Below are positions 1-7,550 of a stretch of 18,976 bases of DNA, in pieces. This DNA comes from an uncultured Lachnospiraceae bacterium. Lineage in GTDB: Bacteria > Bacillota > Clostridia > Lachnospirales > Lachnospiraceae. Numbering within the stretch: the first letter of the stretch is position 1; each line of letters opens with the position of its first letter. Under the pieces are notes generated by a model, which did not search any database, had not been told where the DNA came from, and was given only the letters and a program-made list of their open reading frames with translations. Both the position numbers and the translations under genes were made by a program. The stretch lies in contig CAJTKA010000051.1 in NCBI GenBank assembly GCA_910576815.1, positions 1-18,976 on the forward strand. Direction: 5' to 3'.

Positions 1-1603
1 CGTCACGCAGGGAGGAAAGTCCTCTGTATTCCTCGCCGTACCAGTTGGCAACAGGACGGCCGTTTGCATAGTTGAAAGGCGCGTCGTTTAAGACATAGGC
101 AAGGGAAAGTCCTGCGCTGTCCAGAGCCGGCGCGTAAGCGGATAATACTTTAAAAGTGGAACCGGGCTGTCTGGTGGTATCGGTAGCACGGTTTAGGGTA
201 CGGCTGGCAGTCTTGGCGCCGCGGCCGCCCACCATGGCTACGATGCAGCCTGTTTTCTGATCTTCCACCACCAGCGAAACCTGAGGCTGCGGTGTCAGAT
301 TGATATTTTCGGCGAACACTTCGTCGCCATTGTTCAGTACAGCTGCTTTATAGTCCTCAATATCCTGATAAGCTTCCTCCTGAGAGGCGTAGATCAGATT
401 ATATTTGGAGGAGCGGTTTTCTTTCCAATAGCTGCGGAACATTTCCGTACTGACATTTTCCCTGTCACCGTTCTCGCGTTCAATGGTCAGCTCGTAGTTT
501 AAGTACCACTTGACGTTCGCGGGGAAATTACTCTCATCCGCAAAGGCATTGTCGCAGATCCGCTGGATCTTCGGGTCCTGCGTGGAAAAGATCTGCAGAC
601 CGCCGCTGTAGAGTTGGGTGTACGCCTGTGTTTCATTGTAACCGATTGCAATCAGATCTTCCATTACATCGTCTGTCAACGCATCGACAAAGTATGTATT
701 GATGGCGTTGTCTTCATTATTCTCGGAGTTAGCGGTCTGGATACGGGAATAGACGTCGTCAGCCAGAGCCTCCTCGCGCTCCTCGGCAGAGATATAGCCC
801 TGATCCATCATGTTCTTAAGAACTTTTTCCCGCCGTTTCGCGTTGTCCTCAGGATGGGTAATGGGGTTGAGGCGGGACGGGTTCTGCGTAATGGCCGCAA
901 TGACTGCACTTTCGGATAAAGTCAATTCGTTTACGTGTTTGGAAAAATAGCGTCTGGAGGCCGCTTCCACACCCAGGGTATTGGAACCCAGGTTGATGGT
1001 GTTCATATAGTTGATCAGGATGGAGTCCTTATCCATGACCTTTTCCAGTTCCAGCGCAAGATACTGCTCCTGGAATTTTCTTTTGAATTTATCCGCGAGA
1101 GAATCTTCACTGGTCCAGTCCGTAAAGACATTGTTTTTCAATAGCTGCTGCGTGATCGTGCTGGCTCCCTCAGAAAATTTGCCGGTCGTCAGACCAATTT
1201 TGCCTGCGCGGATGATACCCTTGATATCAATGCCATTGTGGTCATAGAAACGTTCATCCTCGATGGCAACAAAGGCGTCCTTTAAGTCCTGCGGCACCAT
1301 ATCGCTGGTGACCGGGATACGGTTGGAGTCTTTGGCGATCAGTTTGGCAATCTGATTGCCCTCGATGTCGTAAACAAAAGTAGAAAAACCCGAGGGCGTC
1401 ACATCGATGTTGCCGATTTCGGGCGCTGTTGCAAGGACTCCTTTAAAAGCGCCGACGCCTGCACATACACCGATGATGCCGAGGCCGATCATGGCAACTA
1501 AAAACACCTGTACAAAGGTGAAGATAATCTTTCTGCTCCATTTTTTGCCTGTCGCATTGAGCGCGTGCTGTTTTTTGCGAACGCCCTTTTTACCGTAGTT
1601 CAT
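1..1603 (-). CDS. Class A penicillin-binding protein (PBP1A-type), 3' end outside window
   Basis: Bifunctional peptidoglycan synthase: a glycosyltransferase polymerises lipid II and a transpeptidase cross-links stem peptides on the outer membrane face. I translated 534 codons from the ATG at 1603, which has GGAGG seven bases upstream. A basic cytoplasmic tail is followed by one membrane anchor at about residues 25-50. The GT51 glycosyltransferase motifs follow: EDERFYDHNGID (catalytic Glu115), GASTITQQLLKN (about 146-157), and the later stretch ending NYMNTINLGSNTLGVEAA. The transpeptidase active site is visible as PGSTFK with Ser482. The frame stays open to the window edge, so the SxN and KTG motifs and the C-terminus lie outside. 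The gene is divergent from yigZ. The family assignment is very secure; which PBP1 paralogue it is cannot be decided from this part. Confidence 0.96.
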   Translation of the reverse strand, partial: MNYGKKGVRKKQHALNATGKKWSRKIIFTFVQVFLVAMIGLGIIGVCAGVGAFKGVLATAPEIGNIDVTPSGFSTFVYDIEGNQIAKLIAKDSNRIPVTSDMVPQDLKDAFVAIEDERFYDHNGIDIKGIIRAGKIGLTTGKFSEGASTITQQLLKNNVFTDWTSEDSLADKFKRKFQEQYLALELEKVMDKDSILINYMNTINLGSNTLGVEAASRRYFSKHVNELTLSESAVIAAITQNPSRLNPITHPEDNAKRREKVLKNMMDQGYISAEEREEALADDVYSRIQTANSENNEDNAINTYFVDALTDDVMEDLIAIGYNETQAYTQLYSGGLQIFSTQDPKIQRICDNAFADESNFPANVKWYLNYELTIERENGDRENVSTEMFRSYWKENRSSKYNLIYASQEEAYQDIEDYKAAVLNNGDEVFAENINLTPQPQVSLVVEDQKTGCIVAMVGGRGAKTASRTLNRATDTTRQPGSTFKVLSAYAPALDSAGLSLAYVLNDAPFNYANGRPVANWYGEEYRGLSSLRD

Positions 1604-1661
1604 AATTTCCTCCAAATTACCTCAAAGTCAGCATTTCGGTGTGATTTTTCAATCAGCCTCC

Positions 1662-1709
1662 CTGTGTAAAACACAGAATCATTATACCCCAAAAATCCAT
1701 ATAAAGGAA
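1662..1709 (-). promoter_or_regulatory. Putative promoter and 5' hairpin of the PBP gene
   Basis: On the minus strand a perfect TATAAT (1681-1686) lies 17 bases from a weak -35, TTCCTT (1704-1709). Just downstream of the -10, where the transcript should begin, CTGTGT-aaa-ACACAG (1662-1676) forms a perfect 6-bp stem that would sit at the mRNA 5' end. A 5-bp hairpin TGATT-tttc-AATCA (1642-1655) follows in the same leader. The -35 is poor, so this is a moderate call. Confidence 0.45.
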
Positions 1710-1731
1710 GATTTTTATGCTTTCTTTAGAA

Positions 1732-1760
1732 TTGTTTACGATTCTGTGCACATTTATACT
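1732..1760 (+). promoter_or_regulatory. Sigma-A promoter for yigZ-mgtE
   Basis: TTGTTT (1732-1737), a 17-base spacer and TATACT (1755-1760). The expected start of transcription is near 1767, about 20 bases before the ATG at 1787. This rules out the in-frame TTG at 1760, which lies on the -10 element, as the translation start. Confidence 0.65.
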
Positions 1761-1786
1761 TGCACTGTCGGGAGAAATGTGCAACG

Positions 1787-2458
1787 ATGGTATACATGGA
1801 TCAGTATGCACCGTACAAGATAATTGAATATGGCGGCACAGGCGAGATCGTGGAGAAAAAATCCCGTTTTATTGCTGATGTACAGGCCGTTTCCAGCGAG
1901 GAGGAGGCCATAGGCTTTATCGAGGCGATAAAAAAGCGCTATTGGGACGCCAGGCATCACTGCTATGCCTATGTTCTGGGAGAACAGGGGCAGACTCTGC
2001 GCTTTTCTGATGACGGAGAGCCATCCGGTACGGCGGGCAGACCCATTTTGGAAGTGCTCACCGGTTCCGGGATCCGCAATCTGGTGCTGGTGGTGACCCG
2101 TTATTTTGGCGGCACGCTTCTGGGGACGGGAGGACTGGTACGGGCCTACACCCAGGCGGCGCAGGCGGGTCTTGCGGCCTGTCAGACCGCGTCCATGTGT
2201 TATGGCTATGAATTGACGGTGGAGACGGATTACAACGGGATCGGGAAACTGCAATATCTTTTAGGACAGAGGGGGATCCCCTTAGAAGAAACGACTTACA
2301 CGGAGCAGGTCACCTTTGTCTGTAAGGTCCCTTTGGAGGAGAAAGAAGGATTAATAAAGGAAATTACGGAGGCCACCGCGGGAACGGCGTGGGTGAGCAT
2401 TTCAGATCCTTTCTATTATAAAAGCAAAAGCGCACGGGAGGAAGCGGAGAGCGGTTGA
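1787..2458 (+). CDS. yigZ: YigZ/IMPACT family protein
   Basis: A 223-residue member of the YigZ/IMPACT (UPF0029) family. These are small cytosolic proteins with an N-terminal IMPACT domain and a C-terminal DUF1949 ferredoxin-like domain; a link to translation regulation is proposed for the family, but the bacterial role is unsettled. The hallmark segment is visible at about residues 56-82: ARHHCYAYVLG, then SDDGEPSGTAGRP, followed by RYFGGTLLGTGGLVRAY. I chose the ATG at 1787 because GGAGAA (1771-1776) lies ten bases upstream and the promoter -10 ends at 1760; an ATG at 1796 is a less likely alternative. The mgtE start is only 47 bases after the stop, so the two are probably cotranscribed. 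Confidence 0.93.
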   Translation: MVYMDQYAPYKIIEYGGTGEIVEKKSRFIADVQAVSSEEEAIGFIEAIKKRYWDARHHCYAYVLGEQGQTLRFSDDGEPSGTAGRPILEVLTGSGIRNLVLVVTRYFGGTLLGTGGLVRAYTQAAQAGLAACQTASMCYGYELTVETDYNGIGKLQYLLGQRGIPLEETTYTEQVTFVCKVPLEEKEGLIKEITEATAGTAWVSISDPFYYKSKSAREEAESG

Positions 2459-2505
2459 CGGACAGGCATCCCCGCTAAGAAAGGTGTGCGGAAAGGCGGC
2501 GGACG

Positions 2506-3927
2506 ATGGCTGAGAACAGAGAAGTGGACAAGAAGATTCAGACGAACGCAGAAACGATAAATAAGGTGCCGTACGACGACTATTCTGACTTTGGCGTGGA
2601 GGAGATCAGGGAACTTCTGGGGAAGGGACAGTACACCAGACTGCGACAGGTCATTCAGGAGTTAAACGATGCGGATATCGCCGATTACATGGAGGATATG
2701 GAGGAGGAGGAAGTCGTAAAGATTTTCCGTATCTTGCCCAAGGATATGGCGGCGGATGTTTTTTCCTATATGGAGATCGACAGTCAGCAGTCCGTCATCA
2801 CTTCCCTTTCCGATAAGGATGCGGCGCGCATCATCGATAACATGATGTCCGACGATGCCAAGGAGCTGATGGAGGAGATGCCCGCCAATGTGGTCAAGCG
2901 GCTGATTGCCAATACCAGTGCGGATACCAGAAAGGCCATCAACCACCTGATGCGCTATCCCGAGGATTCCGCGGGCAGTATTATGACCGTGGAGTATGTG
3001 GACCTCAAGGAGCATTACACGGTGGAGCAGGCCATTGAGCGCATCCGTAAGGTAGGCGTGGACAGCGAGACCATCAACATCTGCTATGTGCTGGACAGCA
3101 AGCGGACGCTGGTGGGAACGGTGGCCCTGCGTTACCTTTTGTTGAGTCATCCGCATGCCGTGATCGGTGATATCATGCACCGGAACGTGATTTCCATCCA
3201 CACACTGATGGATCAGGAGGAAGTTGCCAGACAGTTTAAGAAGTATGAGTTTACGGCGATGCCGGTGGTGGATAATGAAGACAGGCTGGTCGGCATCATC
3301 ACCATGGACGATGTGGTGGACATTTTGGAGGAGGAGACCACGGAGGATATCGAAAAGATGGCGGCTGTGATGCCGTCCGATAAGCCTTACCTGAAAATGA
3401 CGGTGTTTGACGCCTTTAAGAAAAGGATCCCCTGGCTTTTACTGTTGATGATCTCGGCGACGTTTACGGGGAAGATCATCACATCTTTTGAGAGCGAACT
3501 GAGCCGTTATGTGGTGCTGACGGCCTTCATTCCCATGCTCATGGATACGGGCGGAAACGCGGGCGGGCAGGCTTCCGCCATTATCATCCGCGGTATTTCG
3601 CTGGAGGAGATCGAGTTTGGCGACTGGTTCCGCGTGGTATGGAAGGAGATCCGTACGGCGGTGCTCTGTGGCCTGACGCTGGCTCTGTGCAATTTTGGCA
3701 GGCTGATGCTCTTTGATAAGGTGAGCGTTCAGGTGGCGTTCGTGGTCTGCATCACGCTTTTGACGGCGGTCATTGTGGCAAAGATTGTCGGTTCCACCCT
3801 GCCCATACTGGCAAAGAAAATCGGGCTTGACCCGGCGGTGATGGCAAGCCCGTTTATCACGACGATCGTGGACGCGATCTCGCTGTTGATCTATTTCAAG
3901 GTGGCGGAGGTTGTGCTGGGGATCTAA
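2506..3927 (+). CDS. mgtE: Magnesium transporter MgtE
   Basis: A 473-residue MgtE-type Mg2+ channel/transporter of the cytoplasmic membrane. Order of domains: an acidic N-terminal helical MgtE_N domain (about 30-155, with repeats such as DIADYMEDMEEEE), two CBS domains (about 160-285) that sense cytosolic Mg2+ in the family, a plug helix, then the five-helix membrane domain (about 315-473). The pore signature PMLMDTGGNAGGQ is at about 343-355, and an Asp corresponding to the known cytosolic-gate metal site is in the TTIVDAISLL segment near the end. Length fits the family (about 450-480). No M-box riboswitch is visible, so control is probably post-translational through the CBS domains. A moderate AAAGG precedes the ATG. 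The stop codon TAA directly abuts that of typA. Confidence 0.96.
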   Translation: MAENREVDKKIQTNAETINKVPYDDYSDFGVEEIRELLGKGQYTRLRQVIQELNDADIADYMEDMEEEEVVKIFRILPKDMAADVFSYMEIDSQQSVITSLSDKDAARIIDNMMSDDAKELMEEMPANVVKRLIANTSADTRKAINHLMRYPEDSAGSIMTVEYVDLKEHYTVEQAIERIRKVGVDSETINICYVLDSKRTLVGTVALRYLLLSHPHAVIGDIMHRNVISIHTLMDQEEVARQFKKYEFTAMPVVDNEDRLVGIITMDDVVDILEEETTEDIEKMAAVMPSDKPYLKMTVFDAFKKRIPWLLLLMISATFTGKIITSFESELSRYVVLTAFIPMLMDTGGNAGGQASAIIIRGISLEEIEFGDWFRVVWKEIRTAVLCGLTLALCNFGRLMLFDKVSVQVAFVVCITLLTAVIVAKIVGSTLPILAKKIGLDPAVMASPFITTIVDAISLLIYFKVAEVVLGI

Positions 3928-5769
3928 TTATTTCTTCGCTGCAGCCGAAATCGCCGCCCGCTTCCTAAGCGTCGGGTCCAGAATCTTCTTTCGGATCCTA
4001 AGGCTTTCCGGCGTCACCTCCAAAAGCTCATCGGTGTCGATAAATTCAAGCGCCTGCTCTAAGCTTAACACCTTGGGCGGTGTGAGACGCAGTGCCTCGT
4101 CCGCGGAAGAAGAACGGGTGTTGGTGAGCTGCTTTTTCTTGCAGACATTTAATTCGATATCCTCGCTTCGTCCGTTCTGCCCGACGACCATACCCGAGTA
4201 GACTTTCTCGCCGGGTCCGATAAAGAGGGTGCCGCGCTCCTGCGCGTTGTAGAGTCCGTAGGTGATGGCTTCGCCCGCCTCAAAGGCGATGAGGGAACCC
4301 TGCTTGCGGTACTGGATATCGCCCTTGTAGGGGCCGTAACCGTCAAAGATGGTGTTCATGATGCCGTTGCCTTTGGTGTCGGTCATAAACTCGCCGCGGT
4401 AGCCGATCAGCCCTCTCGAAGGGATGGAAAACTCCAGACGGGTGTAACCGCCGGATGCCATGCCCATGTTTTTCAATTCGCCTTTTCGTTGGCTTAATTT
4501 TTCGATCACAGTTCCGGAATATTCTTCGGGAACATCCACATAGCACAATTCCATCGGCTCCGTTTTCTTGCCGTTTTCATCGGTTTTATAGAGGACTTCC
4601 GCTTTGCTGACGGCAAACTCATAGCCCTCTCTGCGCATATTTTCAATTAGCACGGAAAGGTGCAGTTCGCCGCGTCCCGAAACCTTGAAGGCTTCCGTGG
4701 TTTCGGTCTCCGCCACCCGCAGGGACACATCCGTATTTAACTCCTTGAACAGTCTGTCGCGCAGATGGCGGCTGGTCACGTATTTGCCTTCCTTGCCCGC
4801 AAGGGGAGAGTCATTGACGATAAAGTGCATGGCGATCGTCGGCTCCGAGATTTTCTGGAAAGGAATCGGTTTCGGGTCGTCGGGAGAGCAGAGGGTGTCG
4901 CCGATGTGGATGTCCGCAATGCCGGAAATCGCTACGATGGCACCGATATTTGCTTCTTTTACTTCCACTTTGTTCAGACCGTCATACTCGTAAAGTTTGC
5001 TGATCTTTACTTTTTTCATTTTGTCGGGATCGTGGTGATTGACAATGACCACTTCCTGATTGACCTTGACAGAGCCGTTGTCCACTTTGCCGACACCGAT
5101 GCGCCCTACATATTCGTTGTAGTCGATGGTGCTCACCAGAAGCTGGGTGCCCGCTTCTGGATCGCCCTGAGGCGCGGGAATGTGCTCGATGATGGTGTCA
5201 AAGAGCGGGGTCATGTCTCCACCTTTTACCGTAAGCTGCGTAGTGGCAGTGCCGGTCTTGGCGGAAGCGTAGACGAAGGGGCAGTCAAGCTGTTCGTCGT
5301 TGGCGTCCAGATCCATAAACAGTTCCAGCACTTCATCCACGACTTGGATCGGTCTCGCTTCGGGGCGGTCGCACTTATTGATGCAGACGATCACGGAAAG
5401 ATCCAGCTCCAGCGCCTTTTTCAGCACGAATTTTGTCTGGGGCATAGGCCCTTCAAAAGCATCCACCACAAGGATGACGCCGTCCACCATCTTCAGCACG
5501 CGCTCCACCTCGCCGCCAAAATCCGCGTGACCCGGAGTGTCGATGATATTGATCTTGGTGCCTTTATAAGTAACGGCCGTGTTTTTGGAAAGGATCGTGA
5601 TGCCGCGCTCCTTCTCAATGTCATTGGAGTCCATGACACGCTCCGCCACTTCCTGATTCTCCCGAAACACACCGCTTTGTTTTAACAGCTCGTCCACCAA
5701 CGTGGTCTTGCCGTGGTCAACGTGGGCGATGATCGCGATGTTTCTTACATCTTCTCTTGTCTGTATCAT
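3928..5769 (-). CDS. typA: Ribosome-associated GTPase TypA/BipA
   Basis: A 613-residue translational GTPase of the TypA/BipA family, which binds the ribosome like EF-G and supports 50S assembly, stress response and low-temperature growth in studied bacteria. GTPase motifs are complete: G1 AHVDHGKTTL (about 15-24), the switch I segment RGITILSKN, G3 DTPGHADFGGE, G4 NKCD and G5 SAKTG. EF-G-like domains II, III and V follow. The C-terminal TypA-specific region contains RGLIGYRGEFMTDTKGNGIMN-type residues and the ending TPESLRIRKKILDP. Length matches the family. The ATG at 5769 is preceded by GAGAGG. The gene has its own promoter and a structured leader, and its stop codon touches the mgtE stop. 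Confidence 0.98.
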   Translation of the reverse strand: MIQTREDVRNIAIIAHVDHGKTTLVDELLKQSGVFRENQEVAERVMDSNDIEKERGITILSKNTAVTYKGTKINIIDTPGHADFGGEVERVLKMVDGVILVVDAFEGPMPQTKFVLKKALELDLSVIVCINKCDRPEARPIQVVDEVLELFMDLDANDEQLDCPFVYASAKTGTATTQLTVKGGDMTPLFDTIIEHIPAPQGDPEAGTQLLVSTIDYNEYVGRIGVGKVDNGSVKVNQEVVIVNHHDPDKMKKVKISKLYEYDGLNKVEVKEANIGAIVAISGIADIHIGDTLCSPDDPKPIPFQKISEPTIAMHFIVNDSPLAGKEGKYVTSRHLRDRLFKELNTDVSLRVAETETTEAFKVSGRGELHLSVLIENMRREGYEFAVSKAEVLYKTDENGKKTEPMELCYVDVPEEYSGTVIEKLSQRKGELKNMGMASGGYTRLEFSIPSRGLIGYRGEFMTDTKGNGIMNTIFDGYGPYKGDIQYRKQGSLIAFEAGEAITYGLYNAQERGTLFIGPGEKVYSGMVVGQNGRSEDIELNVCKKKQLTNTRSSSADEALRLTPPKVLSLEQALEFIDTDELLEVTPESLRIRKKILDPTLRKRAAISAAAKK

Positions 5770-5800
5770 ATTGTACCTCTCGTATTTTTCTGTTTATAAG

Positions 5801-5849
5801 CCCTGAATTAGGGAAGCACTGAGGAAGCGATGATTTAATCAGCGCTTCC
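5801..5849 (-). promoter_or_regulatory. typA leader with two competing hairpins
   Basis: In the transcribed strand, GGAAGCGCUGAUU (5849-5837) can pair with AAUCAUCGCUUCC (5835-5823; one mismatch, tiny loop). Its first 11 bases can instead pair with UCAGUGCUUCC (5822-5812), all 11 positions matched with one G-U. The two right arms are an 11-bp tandem duplication (GGAAGCACTGA and GGAAGCGATGA on the plus strand). A small CCCU-AAUUC-AGGG hairpin (5813-5801) follows. The structures lie between the promoter and the ribosome binding site and cannot both form. There is no U-run, so termination is unlikely. Confidence 0.6.
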
Positions 5850-5862
5850 GTAGTCCTCGACG

Positions 5863-5891
5863 ATTATAGCACTAACACTCTTTTCTTGCAA
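5863..5891 (-). promoter_or_regulatory. Sigma-A promoter for typA
   Basis: On the minus strand TTGCAA (5891-5886), a 17-base spacer and TATAAT (5868-5863). The predicted transcript start near 5855 gives a leader of about 85 nt. Confidence 0.75.
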
Positions 5892-5931
5892 GGGGAGCGG
5901 GGCGAATGCCTGTTGACAAAAGAAATTTGAC

Positions 5932-6621
5932 TTACTTCTCAATAAATGAATTTTCCGTTCCTAAATGGTAAGGGCAGATATCTCTGCATTTGTGGCAGCT
6001 TATGACCCAGCTTCGTATTGTTTTATCATCGCCAAAAGCATGATTCCAGCATGCCTGCTGATCCAGCTCTAAGTGTTCTAATGCATTTACCGGACATATG
6101 TTTACGCAGGCATTACAGTTATTGCAAATATTTTCTTTCAATTCGTCACATTCTAATTTTTGATCACACAAAACGGCTCCTAGCCAAACCATACTTCCAA
6201 ATTCCGGTGTAATAAGCAGGGAATGTCTGCCTATTGTCCCCAATCCCGCCGCCTGTGCCGCGTGCTTTTGAGAAAGAATAGAACGCCATCTCTTGGTATT
6301 TTCGTCCCATTGGCTTTCATTTGTGGGAATTGGAACACAGGCAATTTGATGTTTTTCCATTTCCATACAAAAGTCGAGAGCCATGGCATCCATTTTGGGT
6401 GTAATAGAATTTCGCACTCTTGTATAAGGGACAGGAGAATTACAACGCAGAGTTCCTGCCGGAAATCGGCATCCGAAAGAAATAACCGATTTGCAGGTTG
6501 GTAAAATATCCGTGGGATGATATCCTTTAGGAGCGTCATCAAATCGATCGATACTTGCGATTCCGCATAAATCCGCGCCTAATCCAAATAGAATGTCTTT
6601 GACCTGTTTGCTGTTAATCAT
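5932..6621 (-). CDS. QueG-like double [4Fe-4S] cluster protein
   Basis: A 229-residue cytosolic iron-sulfur protein related to the middle and C-terminal part of epoxyqueuosine reductase QueG. The QueG-like stretch AAQAAGLGTIGRHSLL (121-136) is followed by GSMVWLG. The cluster ligands are Cys166, Cys169, Cys172 and Cys176 (CNNCNACVNICP), Cys191, and Cys209, Cys212 and Cys216 (CHKCRDICP), the full set of eight for two [4Fe-4S] clusters. QueG itself is longer, with a HEAT-repeat tail and an RDYH segment carrying its catalytic Asp; here the matching region reads RNSITPKMD and no tail exists. I therefore doubt it reduces epoxyqueuosine; a redox role with unknown partner is the honest call. The ATG at 6621 has GAGGTG upstream. 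Lower GC than the flanking genes. Confidence 0.82.
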   Translation of the reverse strand: MINSKQVKDILFGLGADLCGIASIDRFDDAPKGYHPTDILPTCKSVISFGCRFPAGTLRCNSPVPYTRVRNSITPKMDAMALDFCMEMEKHQIACVPIPTNESQWDENTKRWRSILSQKHAAQAAGLGTIGRHSLLITPEFGSMVWLGAVLCDQKLECDELKENICNNCNACVNICPVNALEHLELDQQACWNHAFGDDKTIRSWVISCHKCRDICPYHLGTENSFIEK

Positions 6622-6639
6622 AATATCACCTCGTTACAT

Positions 6640-6654
6640 CTTATCTATGGTAAG
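6640..6654 (-). promoter_or_regulatory. Possible operator upstream of the QueG-like gene
   Basis: A 15-bp interrupted palindrome CTTAtCtatGgTAAG (five of seven pairs) sits next to TTTACA (minus strand, just upstream), 18 or more bases from the start codon. It could be a regulator site in a promoter with unusual spacing. No good -10 can be assigned, so this is weak. Confidence 0.25.
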
Positions 6655-6715
6655 TGTAAAGTCTTTATTTGCCGGTTATAACGAATTTTTAAGTAATTTC
6701 CCAGTGGATACACAA

Positions 6716-7273
6716 TTACGAAAAAGGGAAATTTTTACAGATTTCAGACAACTGCAGATAAAGATCTTCATAGATCCCAACTTTGATTTCTTTGGTAAAA
6801 GGATGGCATACAGGGGTATCCCATTTATCCTGCTCATATACGGTGACGGTCTCCCGCTTCGGGTCTACGATCCAGTATTCCCGTACGCCTGCTTCCCGAT
6901 ACAGAATGGGCTTTCTCACATAATCCATCTTTTTGCTGGAAGGGGACACGATCTCGATGCACCAGTCCGGTGCACCCTGGCAGCCTTTTTCATCCAATCT
7001 GTCCCCATGACAGATGACAGAGATATCCGGTTCCACATAGTTGCGGTTATCCTTTTTGATATACACGCCAAAGGGAGCGGGCAGAAGCTCGCAATTTCCC
7101 TTCTTTTTTCGGATATAGGATTTGATTTCAAAGGTCAGTTCTACCAAAAGCCTTTGATGTACTGTCGCAGGCGTCGCCATCATAAACATTTCGCCGTCGA
7201 TCAGTTCTGCCCGTTCTCCGTCAGGGAGCGCCTCGATATCCGCGACAGTGTACCCTTTTCCACCCTTGATCAT
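6716..7273 (-). CDS. Uma2 family (DUF820) putative nuclease-fold protein
   Basis: A 185-residue member of the Uma2/DUF820 family, which has a PD-(D/E)XK restriction-endonuclease-like fold; biological substrates are not established. Family features seen: an N-terminal YTVADIEALPDGERAELIDGE (7-27), EPDISVI with Asp83, PDWCIEIVSPSS (102-113) with Glu107, the helix MDYVRKPILYREAGVREYW (116-134), and IVDP. Length is typical. The ATG at 7273 is preceded by GAGAGGA. It has its own strong promoter. Members are abundant in cyanobacteria and scattered in Firmicutes, often as solitary genes, as here. GC is lower than in the core genes, compatible with transfer. Whether it is catalytic cannot be told from sequence alone. 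Confidence 0.87.
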   Translation of the reverse strand: MIKGGKGYTVADIEALPDGERAELIDGEMFMMATPATVHQRLLVELTFEIKSYIRKKKGNCELLPAPFGVYIKKDNRNYVEPDISVICHGDRLDEKGCQGAPDWCIEIVSPSSKKMDYVRKPILYREAGVREYWIVDPKRETVTVYEQDKWDTPVCHPFTKEIKVGIYEDLYLQLSEICKNFPFS

Positions 7274-7363
7274 GATAAATCGTTCCTCTCGTTTGTTTCG
7301 TGCAGCACTTGCAAAGCGAAAAAAGGAATATTAGTTATCAGGAAAACGTTATGCCTTGTAAAC

Positions 7364-7393
7364 AGTATAAACATAGAAATAGATTGTTGTCAA
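7364..7393 (-). promoter_or_regulatory. Sigma-A promoter for the Uma2-family gene
   Basis: On the minus strand TTGACA (7393-7388), an 18-base spacer and TATACT (7369-7364). The leader would be about 85 nt. No strong terminator or riboswitch fold is seen in it. Confidence 0.7.
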
Positions 7394-7410
7394 GAACGAA
7401 ATAACGATTA

Positions 7411-7430
7411 CCGCGCGGTTGTCGCGCGAC
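7411..7430. repeat. Paired GC-only palindromes in the divergent intergenic region
   Basis: CCGCGCGG (7411-7418) and GTCGCGCGAC (7421-7430) are perfect palindromes two bases apart. CGCGCG of each can also pair across a 5-base loop. They stand out in AT-rich surroundings between the Uma2 promoter and the SSB-like gene. They could be operator half-sites; no function is shown. Confidence 0.5.
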
Positions 7431-7467
7431 CCCTTACAGTTCTATTTCCCCCAAAAATCTTATATAT

Positions 7468-7512
7468 TGATACTACAATGAACATCAGGACTATGACCTT
7501 TTGTAAAGGGTC
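7468..7512 (+). promoter_or_regulatory. Possible promoter and hairpin ahead of the SSB-like gene
   Basis: TTGATA (7468-7473), 18 bases, then TATGAC (7492-7497) is the best promoter I can find. It overlaps an 8-bp inverted repeat GACCTTTT-gt-AAAGGGTC (7495-7512, one G-T pair) that lies about 40 bases before the start codon. The -10 is weak and the hairpin has no U-run. Confidence 0.3.
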
Positions 7513-7550
7513 CTGAAATACAGATAGAACGCAGCAGAATGGAGGAAAAC

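Noticed and set aside
1760..1786. TTG at 1760 as the yigZ start
   Set aside because: It overlaps the promoter -10 and has no Shine-Dalgarno; ATG 1787 fits both.
1754..2254. Minus-strand open frame opposite yigZ
   Set aside because: yigZ on the plus strand has clear family motifs and its own promoter; the opposite frame has none.
2459..2505. M-box or other Mg2+ riboswitch before mgtE
   Set aside because: Only 47 bases separate yigZ and mgtE, too short for an M-box, and no such fold is visible further upstream.
4765..5685. Long plus-strand open frame of 306 codons
   Set aside because: It lies entirely antisense to typA, whose motifs are complete; the translation has no recognisable domain and mirrors typA codons.
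6593..7516. Long plus-strand open frame of 307 codons across the QueG-like and Uma2 genes
   Set aside because: It runs antisense to the Uma2 gene and through two intergenic regions, with no family features and no good ribosome binding site.
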